Below, piece after piece: positions 12,270-24,400 of a stretch of 64,000 bases of DNA. Origin of the DNA: Paulownia fortunei (taxonomy: Eukaryota; Streptophyta; Magnoliopsida; Lamiales; Paulowniaceae); contig CM033121.1 of NCBI GenBank assembly GCA_019321725.1, positions 7,564,001-7,628,000 on the forward strand, written 5' to 3'. The position numbers were made by a program, and so were the translations under genes. The notes under the pieces were generated by a model, which was not told where the DNA came from, did no database searches, and saw only the letters and a program-made list of their open reading frames with translations. Position 1 is the first letter of the stretch, and each line of letters begins with the position of its first letter.

Positions 12270-12930
12270 GATTTTCTTTTTCTTTCTTTCTTTGTTCATT
12301 TCCCTTACCTCTTTTTACTTCTTTCAACCCCAGGTTCTTCAATTTTATTGTAGGTAATAGGTATCTTATTTTTCTTATCTATATGTGTTATGATTGGGTA
12401 TTGTATTTTATGGTCCTGGGTTTGTTTGAGAATGTTACTGCATTGTGAGGCTGGAATACTGATGTTACTAGAATTAGCTCACATAGTTAAATGGACCCAA
12501 TGTATTTGTTAAGTTAGACCCATTTTATTGGACTTTTGGGGCGAGATCGATGTGGATTCGAAGGAAGACTGGCCATCCAGCTAGAAATTAATGGAAGGGT
12601 CTCAAATTTTAAAGAACTGCCAAACTCAATCCCTCGCTACACCTAATATTAAATAAGATTATCAAGTAGAATAGACAAGTAGGATTACTTAATTTATACC
12701 TACAAGTCACAACTTAAGTTCTAAGCAATATTTGACAAATTAGAAACTCTCACAACTTGATGCCTAAGGTCAACAATTAGAATTTTATTGTACATTCCTA
12801 ACTTTTATGGAAATTTCAGCATTTTTTGTTTCTTTTAAAAATATTGTGAACTTTCTTGTGAAACTCCCGTAACACCAACTACAAATATAAGAGGTATGGA
12901 CATGGGATTCTTATTATATATGGTTAGCCA
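12270..12930. repeat. Dispersed block B, copy 2 (longer form)
   Basis: Similar to 14010-14690 over about 650 bp, and to 1801-2130 over its right half. Landmarks: 'ggttcttcaattttattgtaggta', 'tgttactgcattgtgagg', 'cctacaagtcacaacttaag', 'ggtatggacatggg'. It lies directly after the gypsy-1 LTR. No gene recognised. Confidence 0.6.
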
Positions 12931-13069
12931 CCACTGGTGTTGCTACATATTGAGTTTTTAATTCATTTTTTTCTTCTACTCCTTAAAATTTCTCACTCAT
13001 CCTTCGGCTCTCTTCTATCAGCAATGTACTTTTCAACTCTTGCTAAGAGCTATTCTAACGTGATGGAGG

Positions 13070-13330
13070 TTTTCCTGCTATAAATTCTTTAAACCTTCCC
13101 TACGTTGGATGATGCTAGCCAAAATCTTGTGGTTAACATCAAATACCTCCAAGAATGCTTCCAAGAAATGGTGGACATAATCTCTGAGGGGCTTATTCTC
13201 CCCTGGGGACACTTTAAATCAATAGATGACGGACTTTGGGTACTTTCTATTGACCGAAAAATGATGCGAGAAACAAGGAAATAGCTGGTCGAACCTAGTG
13301 ATAATATTAGCAGATAGTTGGTTGAATCAT
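13070..13330 (-). pseudogene. gag: Ty3/gypsy gag fragment
   Basis: The minus-strand translation gives a gag capsid signature: a piece like ITRFDQLFPCFSHHFSVN, then CPQGENKPLRDYVHHFLEAF and ILASIIQRREGLK. This matches the retrotransposon gag pattern in which a 'W/F...L...F...HF' stretch is followed by 'P.E.LRDYV.RF' and 'A...GL'. Frames shift within the piece. No LTR, protease or polymerase is attached, so this is an orphan scrap between block B copy 2 and block C copy 2. Confidence 0.6.
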
Positions 13331-13417
13331 GTTCATACTCACTTTGAGAGAAATGGTGTGAAAGATCTTGATGTGGGTTGCGTCACTAAGTTCACATAAA
13401 TATTCCTTTGGTTGCTA

Positions 13418-13640
13418 GGATTAAGCAATAATTTGATGGGGACTTATGCATTATGCTGGCAATTACTTTATTATCTCCTAATTATAAGTATTTACTGCAA
13501 TCTTGTGGATAGTACTCTCAACTAATTTGATTTGTTAAATATTGAACCAACGGTGGCAGCCCTTGGTGGTCTTTACACTTGATGTATGATGTTGGTTTAC
13601 AGTCTAAAATACTAAGAAAATCAACTTTGATTAAGAAACA
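13418..13640. repeat. Dispersed block C, copy 2
   Basis: Partner of 6418-6640, sharing ggattaagcaat, tatgcattatgctggcaat, ctgcaatcttgtgg and tgatgttggtttacagtcta. The adjacent 13660-13840 begins tagagatgacaattgg, which looks like a diverged end of the hAT-type MITE seen at 52066, but no second end is visible. Confidence 0.6.
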
Positions 13641-14009
13641 AAAAGTTATATTTTTGGATATGGGGTAGAGATGACAATTGGTATGCGTCCAACGGTTCCC
13701 GACCTGAATCTGATTTGCTTGGTATAGGTTTGGGATAAATAATTGGGGCAAGGTTGGGTGCTGAATTTTGTAGCTCTAGACCTAACTGGGTTCAGGTTGG
13801 TTTATGATTTCGATAGATCCACTCCCGCCCTCAAAATTTAAGGAGTTGCAAGAGATGAGCCAGTGGCTGGGAACGATGGTAGTAATGGACTGAGTGACGC
13901 CTAAAATGACAACAAATAGTAGTTTTCTTGAGGGCTTGATGGTGAAGGCTGGACTTCAAACAATAGAAATTAAGCTACCTAAAAGCTATATATATTTAAT
14001 GCAATATGG

Positions 14010-14690
14010 TTAGGTTTCTTTCTTTGTCTTTTCACCACAGATTCTTCATTTCTATTGTGGGTATTTTCTATATATATATATGTGTGTGTGTATATATATT
14101 AGGCATTTTTTCAGGTTAGATTCTTTTTATTTTTTTTTTTTAGGGTTGGAACATGAAGAAGGAAGGGAAGAGCAAGATTGGAACCCTAACCTCATTTGTA
14201 GAAGATGAGACCAGGTATTACCACTCCTAGTAAGTGTGGTCAGTAATGGATATTGTTGCAATAAGAATGTTACTACATTGTGAGACAGAAATATTGATGC
14301 TATTTGAATAAGCTCATGGAGTTAAATGGGTCCAATGGATTTCTCAAGGATGTTGACTTGAATCCCATGATAAATTGATAGAATGGATTTAGATTTTGCT
14401 AAACTCATCCAAATTCAATCCATTATTATCTCTAATATTGTCATATCATTTCAATTTGGAATAGAGAAGTAGTGTTATTTTTTGTACTTAGCCTACAAGT
14501 CACAATTAAGTTTTAAGCAACATTTGACAAATTAAAAACTCCCACAACATGTTTCCAAGGTCAACATTATGAATTTCCAAACTCATGCAAAAAATTCAGC
14601 ATTTTTGTTTCTTTAAAAAGTTATTGTGAATTTTCCTCAAAACTAATGTACCACCAATAATGAATGGCATGGACAACACTATTGCGAACT
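14010..14690. repeat. Dispersed block B, copy 3
   Basis: Partner of 12270-12930 and, in its right half, of 1801-2130. It includes an exon-like piece at 14152-14213 (ATGAAGAAGGAAGGG..., ending AG|GTATTA) that I cannot assign. Block B copies 2 and 3 flank the gag scrap and block C copy 2. Confidence 0.6.
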
Positions 14691-15751
14691 TTAGAAAATT
14701 ATTGTGAGAATGCAAAATTTATTCTCAAATGGTTAAATACAAATATAGTCGCTCAAATTTAAAAAAGAAAAACACACGACACTGATCTAAGATTCAGACA
14801 AAGCAAATATAGTCACTTAAGTATATTAAAACTTGAAGTAGTGTTCCAAAATTAAGAGAGCAAACGAAAATAAATTCATTGAGGGTTTGCTCCGCACCTC
14901 AAAACAAAATTTTCTCAGTTTCAAACCTGTTAATTCCAAACTCAAAACAATGTTACACCAATGAGTGCCTATATAAGGTTGATATATAAGATATCTGTGT
15001 AATCCATTTTGGTCTCATACAATTCATGCCATTTCCTTCAAAAAGGGAAAAAAAGAAAAGAAAAGAAAAATAGAGCACAAAATTAAAGAAACAGAAAAAG
15101 GTCTTTTTGTTACAACTCATCATTGGATTGAAATTCTTGTCATTACATTGAAATGATATACAAAATCAGAAATACTAAGAAATTATATATAATATGGATT
15201 TTATTTGGATTGAAAAAATTGAATTTGAGGGAAGAACTTGGAGGAAAAATTTCAAACAACTTCATATAATATGGATTTGAAATTCACTACAATAACTCAA
15301 AAAATAACTCATAATATGAGATCAAGAATTTAAAATCTATTTTTATTAAGAGATTATCCAAACAATTGTTATTATATATTTAAAATCCTTATTTTCAAAT
15401 CCATCAATCCAAATAAAGTCTAAGAAAAATTTATAATATACCCCTTCAATCCAATTATAATAATTATTAATTTTAAATTACGTCCAAATAATAATGCGCT
15501 AATGAATTTTCAAATTAAATGATCTAACAATATTTCAAAAGCTTTGTGTAAATAATAAATAAATCTACAAGTTTCAAATTCCTTCAATCTATAAAGATTA
15601 ATGTAACAAATATATAATTTTTTTATTATTTTTACTCCTACAAAATTCACAGTAAGCTATTGCGAAAAAATAAAAAATAAAATTTAGTTACTTGTACGCT
15701 TTCATATACAATTAAATAATTGTAATTAAAGGTTTGCCTTACAAATTGGTT
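14691..15751. other. AT-rich spacer, no gene seen
   Basis: About 1 kb of AT-rich sequence with no coding signal or clear repeat. It ends in the 5-bp target duplication GATTA (15752-15756) of copia-1. Confidence 0.7.
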
Positions 15752-15756
15752 GATTA

Positions 15757-16254
15757 CGTTGTATATTGATGTATTACATAAAATAATATTGTCCACATTA
15801 ATAAAGAAAGAGGAAGAGGGAGGAGCCTTAACAATTAAATCAATTAAAGTTTTAAACGAGCGGGTGTCTTTTCACGAAAAGACATCCCTCTGTAGAGTTA
15901 CGATCTTTTGAGGCAATGATTAGGAGTTTGTAAATACTTGCTTTTATTTTGCAGAATGAGTGAACAAAATAATTTCCTTTCGAGTTTTCTCTCTTCCTTT
16001 CTTTCTGTAATTTTTTAGTTTATAAAACACTTGTGATTTCTGCTCCAGAAAAATTCTAAAGAGTGTAATTTTGGGATTTTTTTGAGAAATAGGCTTTGTA
16101 TCCTGGAGGTTAATTATTTGAGAACCATTTACACCATAATGGAGGAATTAATACTTAAAGATAGCATCTTTATAGGTGTGCCTAGCATACACGAATTTCT
16201 TATTTTGCTTTGCAAAATATTCTCCATTAACCACTTTCCATACAACATACAACA
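15757..16254 (+). repeat. copia-1 5' LTR
   Basis: It runs from CGTTGTATATTGATG (the initial TG mutated to CG) to ...CATACAACA. It matches 20737-21242 along its whole length. Confidence 0.93.
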
Positions 16255-16279
16255 ATTTTAAGGTATTAATATTCCTATA

Positions 16280-17150
16280 ATGGAGTTTGTTTTGGTGAAA
16301 GCACAATTGCATGATGGAGACAAACTAGAACGATTGAACGGGTTGAACTACAAGTGCTGGTGTTTGAAGATGAAATACCTACTGACAATTGCCAAGTTAT
16401 TATACATGGCGTTTCAACAATGTCCTGCGGAGTTGACTGATTCGGAGGCATTAGATGAACAAAAGGCAGAGGCTGCAGAAAAGGTCAAGAAATGGAAGGA
16501 TGATGATTTCATCTGCCGATTCACCATTCTACAATCCTTGAACAACACTCTCTTCAACGTATTCCATGTCCACAAAACTGCTGTAGAAATCTGAAATGCT
16601 ATAAAAAGGAGGTACGTTAATGAAGATGCTGGTAACAAGTCATTTTTGGTTAATAAGTACATTGATTACAAGATGGTGGATACTAAAACTATGATTGATC
16701 AAGTGAATGAGTTGAATGATATAGCAACAGAAATGCTGATGCGGGTGAACCCATTTCTGAGACTTTTCAAGTTTCTACCATCATTGGTAAACTTCCACCT
16801 TCATGGAAAGATTACCAAAAGAAACTGAAACATAAGAATAAATCCATTTTGTTGGATGAACTTCTTCAGGGCATCCAAATTGAGACTGAAAGTCTTAAAA
16901 GGGATGGTTTGTTTCTTTGTTGAATGATGGTGTGAATCAAGTGGAAGAAAAAACCTTCAAGGAACTTCCAAGGGAAACCAAGAAAAATCCAAGAAGAGGA
17001 AAAATTCTGCAAAGAATGATAAAAATGGGAATGCCAAGAAGAATAAGAAGGGACCTTGCTATATTTTTGGCAAACCCGGTCATTTGTCTAGGAATATCGT
17101 CATCGCAAGGGACAACAGAAAACTGATGAAATGAACTTGGTGGGGAGTGA
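16280..17150 (+). pseudogene. gag: copia-1 gag, broken
   Basis: Starts at an ATG 26 bp after the LTR. The N-terminal part holds LERLNGLNYKCWCLKMKYLL and WKDDDFICRFTILQSL, typical of the copia gag UBN2-type domain. A TGA replaces Trp after AVEI (16592-16594). The chain continues through YVNEDAGNKSFLVNKYIDYK, then shifts frame at about 16733 (near IATE) and again near 16905. The zinc knuckle CYIFGKPGHLSRN near 17058 has lost its second Cys (C-Y-I-F), so RNA binding would fail even without the frame breaks. Confidence 0.88.
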
Positions 17151-17186
17151 TCTTGTTGCTGTCCTTACTGAAATTTGTATTGTTAA

Positions 17187-18708
17187 TGACATAGATTTAT
17201 TTGGTGGGTGGATTCGGGAGCAACTTGTCATGTCACTCCAAACAGACACTTGTTCAAGACATATGAGGAGTTGAAAGAAGCAAAAACAGTATGCATGGGC
17301 AACTCTTCAACCAGTGAGGTTTTGGGCAAAGGAACTGTGCTTCTTCCTCTTACTTCGGGCAAAATTTTAACTTTGAAAAATGTGTATCATATCCCCTCTA
17401 TGAGGAAGAATCTTGTATCAATCCACAAGTTGGACGAAAATGGCTTTAAAGTAGCATTTGAATCCCAAAAAGTGATCATAACTAAGAATGAATCATTTGT
17501 TGGGAAAGGCTACATTAAAGACAATATGTACTTATTGAGCATTAATAATAATATTCCTAGTTCTTATTATTTTGTTGATTCTTTTAATAATGTTGAGCAT
17601 GAGAAGCATGATTTATGGCATTATAGATTAGGACATATTGGTATGAATGCTATGAATCATATGATGATTTGTGATTTTATTCCCAAGTTTTCAAGTACTT
17701 TATCTATGAATACTTGTGAATGTTGTGCACAATCTAAGTTGACTAAAACTTCTTTTAAAAGTGTAGTTAGATCAACTGGTCTACTTGAATTTATTCATAC
17801 TGATATATGTGATAATAAAGAGCATGTAACTAGAGGTGGAAAACATTACTTTATCACATTTATTGATGACTTTTCTAAATTTACTTTTGTGTATTTATTA
17901 AGAACCAAGGATGAGGCCTTTGATAAGTTTAAAATTTTCAAAGAAGAAGTTGAAAATAAAACCAATTTAAGGATCAAGAGGTTAAGATCAGATAGAGGTG
18001 TTGAATATTTATCTAATGAGTTTATATTATTTTGTTTACAAAATGGTATAGTTAGAGAATTTTCAGCACCTAATACTCCACCACAAAATGGAGTAGCCGA
18101 AAGAAAAATAGATCCTTAATGAAAATAGTTAGTGCTATGCTAATACACTCTAAATTACCAATGAGTTATTGGGGAGAGGCACTATTAAGTTTTGTTATAT
18201 TTAGCAGAATAGTGAACAAGAAACATATGAAAACTCCATATGAGTTGTTGGTTGGGCATAAGCCTAGCATTAAACACTTGAAAGTATGGGGTGTATTGCA
18301 TATGTTTTAAATGCAACTTTGAAGAGGCCAAAACTTGGTAGTAAACCTGTGAAATCTATATTTATTGGTTATTCTTTAATTAGTAAAGCATATAGATTTC
18401 TTAAGATTAGTGATAATAGTGTTTTTGAAGCTACACATATTATATTTTATGAAAATTTAACTCTTAAATATGTTGATAAATTAGAAATTAATAATGACTT
18501 GTTAAATGAGACTGACTTACAAAATGCATCTAGTTTAAGCGTGCATGTTAGAACATTTAAATCAGGATGAAAATGATAAATCTGTTGAGTTGAGAAGGAG
18601 TAAGAGACGTAGGATTGAAAAGAATTTTGGTCCTGATATGTTAACTTATATGTTAGAAGAGGATCCTAAATCTTTTCTAGAAGCTATGTCTTTATCAGAT
18701 TCGAACAT
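17187..18708 (+). pseudogene. copia-1 protease and integrase
   Basis: The protease active site reads MDSGATCHVTPN at the start of the long open stretch (17208). The integrase zinc-binding part is LWHYRLGHIGMNAMN... CECC (HHCC). The catalytic core shows HTDIC (first Asp), FITFIDDFSKFTFVYLL (second Asp) and NGVAERK (Glu). A one-base loss in an A run at about 18105 breaks the frame after AERK. It resumes at 18119 with IVSAMLIHSKLPMSYWGEAL and breaks again at 18295 in KVWG. The C-terminal part ends with VELRRSKRRR, the usual link into RT. Confidence 0.9.
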
Positions 18709-20205
18709 GTGGAAAAGAGCATGGATGATGAAATTAAGTTAATTCTTGATAATCAAACATGGACTCTTGTAGATCCTCCTCCCAACACTAAACCTATTGG
18801 TTGTAAGTGGGTTTTGAAAAAGAAACTCAAACCTGATGGTACTATTGATAAGTACAAAGCAAGATTAGTAGCCAAAGGTTATAGTAAAAAAAAAGAAATT
18901 GACTATTTTGAGATATTTTCTCCTGTTACTAAATTTACATCCATCAGAATAATGTTTGCAATTGCTTCTATTTATAACTTAGAGATTCATCAAATGGATG
19001 TGAAAACTGCTTTCTTAAATGGTGATTTAGAAGGAGAAATTTACATACACCAACTTGAAGGGTATATTGTTAAATGTAAAGAACATAAAGTATGTAAATT
19101 GAAAAAATCGTTGTATGGTCTTAAACAAGCACCTAGACAATGGTATAAGAAATTTAAGAAAGAAATTAAGAAGTTTGGTTTTAAGAGTAGCAAGGTAGAA
19201 AATTGTGTTTTTACTAAAGTTACTATTGAGTATAAAGTGCTTTTGACTTTATATGTTGATGATTTGCTTATTTTTGGTTCAAATATGACATGTGTTAATG
19301 AAACCAAAAATTACTTGAAACAAGTATTTGACATGAAGGTCTTAGGTCCAGTAGATGTCATTTTGGGGGTCAAAGTTATTAAAAGAGATGGAACTTTTAT
19401 ATTAACACAGTCTCATTACATAGAGAAAGTGTTGAGAAAGTTCAATTACTTTGATTGCAAAGTAAGTAAGTGTCCTTTTGATCCTCATGTGAAGCTAGTT
19501 CCTAACAATGAAGAAGCTATAAATCAAGAAGAATATGCCAAAATAATTGATAGCATCATGTATGTGGTAAATCACACAAGACCCGATCTTGCGTGCTTAG
19601 TTGGCATATTAAGTAGATTTACTAGCAATCCTATTGAAGAACACTGGAAGGAACTTAAGAGAGTATTTAGATACTTGAAGTTCACTATGAACTATGGCTT
19701 ACACTATAAATGTAGTTCATCTACACTTGAGTGTTATAGTGATGCAAATTGGGCAGCTGATACGGTTGACTCTAAGTCGACTAGTAGTTGGTTGTTCACT
19801 ATTGATGGTGTCATAGTCGCTTGGGCTTCTAAGAGGCAAACTTGTGTTGCTTTATCTTCTTTGAATCTGAGTAGATAGTAATGTCTACTGCGAGCAAAGA
19901 TATTATATGGTTTAGAAGATTCTTTAGAATGATTCCTTTCATAGATCCTAAAAAGGGTCCTACTACTTTGTATTGTGATAACCAAGCTGCTATCTAGAAT
20001 ACAAAGAATGAGAGAGTATCAAGCCATAGCAAATATATTGCTATGAGGTATAATCATATTAGAAATATGGTTAAGAAAGGAAGATTGTACTTGAGTATCT
20101 CCCTACGAGTCAAATGTTTGATCCACTAACTAAATCCTTATCCAGAGAAAGGATCATAAAGATCATGAGAGATATGGGACTCTTACCAGTCAAAACAATG
20201 TCTTG
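18709..20205 (+). pseudogene. copia-1 reverse transcriptase and RNase H
   Basis: A 389-codon open stretch carries the RT motifs GCKWVLKKK, YKARLVAKGY, QMDVKTAFLNGDL, KSLYGLKQAPRQWYKKF and the catalytic LYVDDLLIF. RNase H follows: RPDLACLVGILSRF, YSDANWAAD, WASKRQTCVALSS. The frame is lost at 19878. The RNase H C-terminus (LYCDNQAAI near 19970, with TAG for the next Trp) is readable only with shifts. A spacer of about 530 bp leads to the polypurine tract. Confidence 0.92.
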
Positions 20206-20736
20206 ATTAAAACCAACTCTATCTTAAGGTAGAGTCACACATTTGTCACCTTATGTATGAGAGTTTAAAAGGCAATTCAATATTAGACATTGGCGAAATG
20301 GAAACTGGGATACGTTTCAAGTGCATATTAAAATAGTGGGGGTGATACTATTTTGAAAGTCTCATATCTGATATATGCACTTTATTTACCATAACAAGAG
20401 TAGGTTGGATTTACAATCCTTAATAGACTTATAGCATTTGTGGAATGCGTTATGGATATTTTTGATAAGTCTATCTATGCAAGTAGAGAAGTAAGAGACC
20501 ATTTTTATGGACTACCGGTAAAATCCTAGAGTACTTATCGAAACAAGATTTAGCACAAGGTCCATTTACAAAGGTGTGCCAAGAACAAAAGGAGCATGAA
20601 ATTGTACATAGTGAGAATATGTATCCCTAATGTTACATATTCAACCATAAGTTAAAGGCTTGTCCACTTCATGGCTATTCATTATGTAAAACAAGTTGTA
20701 TTTATTTTTATTATTATATATAAATAAGTGGGGGAT
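20206..20736 (+). other. copia-1 3' spacer and polypurine tract
   Basis: Non-coding region between RNase H and the 3' LTR. It ends in aagtgggggat (20726-20736), the primer for plus-strand synthesis. Confidence 0.8.
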
Positions 20737-21242
20737 TGTTGTATATTGATGTATTTACATAAAAAATAATATTGTCCCACATTAATAAAGAAAGAGGGAA
20801 AAGGCGGAGCCTTAACAATTAAATCAGTTAAAGTTTTAAACGAGCGGGTGTCTTTTCACGAAAAGATATCCCTCTGTAGAGTTACGATCTTTCGATGCAA
20901 TGATTGGGAGTCTGTAAATACTTCCTTTTATTCTGCAGAAAATGAGTGAACAAAATAATTTCCCTTCGAGTTTTCTCTCTTTCTTTCTTTCTGTAATTTT
21001 TTAGTTTATAAAACAATTCTGATTTTTGCTCCAGAAAAATTCTAAAGAGTGTAACTTTGGGATTTTTTTGAGAAATAGACTTTGTATCCTGAAGGTTAAT
21101 TCTTTGAGAACCATTTACACCATAGTGGGAGGTATTAATACCTTAAACATAGCATATTTATAGTTGTGCCTAGCCTATACGAATTTCTTATTTTGCTTTG
21201 TAAAATATTTTCCATTAATCACTTTCCATACAACATACAACA
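20737..21242 (+). repeat. copia-1 3' LTR
   Basis: TGTTGTATATTGATG...CATACAACA, 506 bp, followed by the target duplication GATTA. Confidence 0.95.
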
Positions 21243-21247
21243 GATTA

Positions 21248-22721
21248 ATTACTCACCAAAGAGATTAAATTAAAGAATATTTTGAATAAAATTTATTAAG
21301 ATAAATTTTATGTTATCAATAAGCATTGTTCACCAATTTAATAGAATATTATTAAAAGATTATTAAAATAATTTGACGTTAACATAATTTTTTTCTACAA
21401 GCAAAATTGGGTTATTTTTTTGTTATCCTTATTTGTCCATCAAAACTAAAATTGATTGAAATTTTTACGGTCATAAAAGATTACCAAACTTTATCACTAA
21501 TAATAATAACTTTGCCCAACACTACAACAATATTCTCATAAAATTTAGACCTAAATTTAGGTCTTTCATAACAATTTCGATAGGTTTGGTTTCATAGTAG
21601 GTGAAATTTATTGAGGAAATAATTTTTGGGGATAGATAAATCGAGAATACAAGGAAAATGAATTGAGGAGGTATTTTTTTGTGGGTGAAATGTGGAATTT
21701 CCTCCCAAAATGAACAGTGGCATCCACTTTCATTTGGTCCGTTGGAGCTTTATTACGTTAGTTTTGGATGAATATTGCAGTATTTAAGAAAGTTGAACGA
21801 GTATTCGTTTCTTTTATCAAACTTGGATATGTGCTTCGGTGCAACTTGGGTTTCTACTTTTGCTTTTTACTACATTTCAAGAACACCAATCATTAACTTT
21901 TACACTATTACCATTAAAGTTTAATTATTTTTAAATTATTTATCCTTTTACTTCTTAGATTAAGAAATTAATGAATTAGGCTTTTTTGAGAGAAATTTTA
22001 TTTGCGTTTTTCAAAATAATATTGAATTAGTTACACTTTTAATTTGTTTTTAGGTTAAACATGGAATTATTATGTAGAATAATAAAAATTGAACTTGGAG
22101 GAACTTAACAGATAATATATTAGTTAACTCAAAAAATAAATCTTTTCGAGAAGATTAAAATTTTAGTAAAATCTTATGTTAAGTAATAAAACAATCTAGA
22201 ATTAAAGTTAGAAATATCTTTTTATTTATTACATTTACTATTAAAAATTAAAATTGTATTTACCTTGATTTATTTATCATAAAAAAAAATAAAGTATTTG
22301 TGTCCAAAAAATTATTTAAATTATAATCGCCCTTATCACAATTTACCAATTTAAAAACAGAGAAAAATTTTCATCAAAATAATCCAATTTATATATCTTT
22401 TAATATAAGAAGCCAGGGCAACTTAGTCCAAAACTTATTAAATATGAACGATGTTAATATAAAAGTTAATTTTTGAGCTTATTTTTTGGAATGAAAATTT
22501 ATATATTTTTATTGAAAAATGTAGTAAGGATTTATTTTTCTTACCAAAAATTATTTTAAGAGTTTTAAATAATTTAGTCAAAATTGACTCAATTGGAGTA
22601 AATAATTCCCTTGCTATAATATATAATATAGATATAGACAGATTTCCAGATTCATATAAGAGCTTATATGAATCTTATGCAAATAAAATGCCACAATATA
22701 TCGATTGGTTGCATGTATTAA
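21248..22721. other. AT-rich spacer with a possible CACTA-type terminus
   Basis: AT-rich and without coding signal. At 21520 the motif CACTACAACAA occurs, which resembles the terminal inverted repeat of CACTA transposons, but no facing end or 3-bp duplication was found. A truncated element or chance are both possible. Confidence 0.35.
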
Positions 22722-22856
22722 TTGATTTCGAATTGCCACAATTTGCTCAATCTCCAAAACCAGATTTTTGCAAAGTCATGCCAAGCAAACTACTTCATCT
22801 ATAAAATCAATGGAAAGGCAAAAAATGTCATATCAAAGTCCAAATTAACAAGAAAC

Positions 22857-23330
22857 ATGAATTATAGGATGAGTAAGTACTTGTTACAATTATTCATCCT
22901 TTTAACTTTTTTTCTCCAAGTAATGGCATCAGAGAAACGTTTTTGTTTGTTTTCACGACATTTAAAGGTTTATGTTGTCAATGGACTTCCTCTTAATTCT
23001 CCACCATTATTGTTGCATTGCGCATCAGGCGATAACGATCTAGGACATCATACACTTACTACCGGTCAGAATTTTCACTTTGGCTTTTGTGTTAGTTTGA
23101 CAACCTTATTCTTCTACCATCTTTGGTGAAATGGAAAAAAATATAGCTTTTAATGTTTTTGATAGTTTTGGCCTGTACAACTTTGTATGAATAATGTATG
23201 CTATTGAGAAGCAAGGAGCGATGATATATACAATTCAAAAAGTTATCCTCTAAAGAATGTAACAAAAAAGTATAATTGGTAACATAGAGAAAGCGGCTCA
23301 ATATATGGCTCGATGTCCTTTTCTCAATCA
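22857..23330 (+). pseudogene. S-protein homolog (SPH, S1-like) relic 2, nearly intact
   Basis: Small secreted protein of the plant self-incompatibility S1 family; in poppy the founding member is the stigma signal, and most other members have no known role. From ATG 22857 (or 22869) there is a hydrophobic signal peptide (KYLLQLFILLTFFLQVMA). The S1 core follows: KVYVVNGLPLNSPPLLLHC, DNDLGHHTL, FHFGFCVS and TTLFFYHLW. A TGA at 23127 follows the Trp; relic 3 has a second Trp codon at the same place. One base further on, an extra T shifts the frame before NVFDSFGLYNF. The family C-terminus (VCY...EARSDDIYNS... KKYNW) is still readable. Only a few lesions separate it from a full gene, so loss looks recent relative to copies 1 and 3. 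Confidence 0.85.
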
Positions 23331-23427
23331 AGATAGTGCAGTTGATATCCCTTTATTAATTTATGAGCTTGTAACATTAGAATTCAATAAATTTAAATAA
23401 ATTAAGATCTCTATTTTTGTTATTTCA

Positions 23428-24400
23428 ACCATATACCTTGACTTATAGTCATTGTTGTTGCAATATACTCTACTTCAGCTGATGATTGTTGTACTGTTGT
23501 TTGCTTCTTGGATGCCCAATCGAATATTCCTGAGCCTAGCATGAATGTGTAGCCTGAGCTACTTTTCCATGTCATCCACTAATCCTGCTCAATTGCTATA
23601 TGTACGCCCCACTAATCTTGAGTTAGGCATGGATCCATACCATATGCCATAGTTCTTTATTCCTTGTAAGTATCGAAGTACTCGCTGCTCCATAATGAAA
23701 TTGGCATGGATTTTGCATTAATCTTGGTAGAAGGCTAGTTGCGTACATAATGTCTGGTCAGGTAGCTGTCAGATAGAGTAGACTTTCGATTAGACTTCGA
23801 AATTATGCGCTATCTGCCTTTGGTGAGCCATCTTTTTTCTTAAGTGCTTTGTTGTTGTCAAGTGGAGTTGCTATTGTCTTGCAACCTTCCATCTTGAACA
23901 TTTTTAATAAACTTTTTGTATACTTATTTTGTGACATGAAGATTCCATAGTCTCTTTGAGTAATCTCAATTCTGAGAAAATAGTGCATCAGACCCAAATC
24001 AGTGATCTCAAATGTCTTCCTCGTTGTTTCTTGTGAATATGAGATCATCAACTTATATAGATACAATAAGTGTATTTTCCATTTCTTGGGTCTTGATTTA
24101 TAGTGTTGGCTCACTTTTGCTCCTTCTGAATCCAAGATTAGTGAAGTAGTTATCGATTTTGCTGTACTAGGCTCGCAGAGCTTGTTTTAAGCTGTATAGT
24201 GTCTTCTTTAATATGAGGAGTTTGTCTTCTTGACCTTGTACCATGAACCCTTGGGGTTGCTCCACATAAATTTCTTATTCAAGATAACCATTAAGAATAC
24301 TGAATTCACATCTAACTGAAACATTCCAACTTTTTTATGCAGCTAGTGTGATTAGTACCCGTATTGTGTTGAGTCGGGCTATCAGAGCAAATGTCTTATT
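23428..24400 (-). pseudogene. copia-2 reverse transcriptase and RNase H, truncated
   Basis: RNase H piece reads WASKKQTTVQQSSAEVEY at about 23470-23525 and is cut after GIWL. RT piece shows EITDLGLMHYFLRIEITQ and MSQNKYTKSLLKMF at 23850-24020. The YVDD catalytic region (about 24030-24060) lies across a frameshift. The upstream 'KVFKLKKALYGL'-like region near 24200 is readable only in pieces. Confidence 0.8.

Larger units (their letters stand above)
15757..21242 (+). mobile_element. Ty1/copia element with both LTRs (copia-1)
   Basis: A complete 5.49-kb element bounded by LTRs of 498 and 506 bp. It is flanked by the direct duplication GATTA at 15752-15756 and 21243-21247. The order gag, protease, integrase, RT, RNase H, purine tract (agtgggggat) and 3' LTR is copia order. 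The two LTRs differ at roughly 34 bases plus a few indels by my count, near 7%, so this is not a recent insertion. The primer-binding site after the 5' LTR is unrecognisable (aaggtattaatat). The coding region is cut by at least six stops or frameshifts. Confidence 0.93.

Noticed and set aside
12141..12448. Overlapping short frames rich in Phe, Leu and Ser
   Set aside because: They span the gypsy-1 LTR end and block B copy 2. The composition reflects T-rich repeat DNA.
13660..13840. A second hAT-like MITE starting tagagatgacaattgg
   Set aside because: Only one weak end is visible; no inverted partner or target duplication.
21520..21530. CACTA transposon
   Set aside because: Only one terminus-like motif; no facing end, no transposase, no 3-bp duplication.
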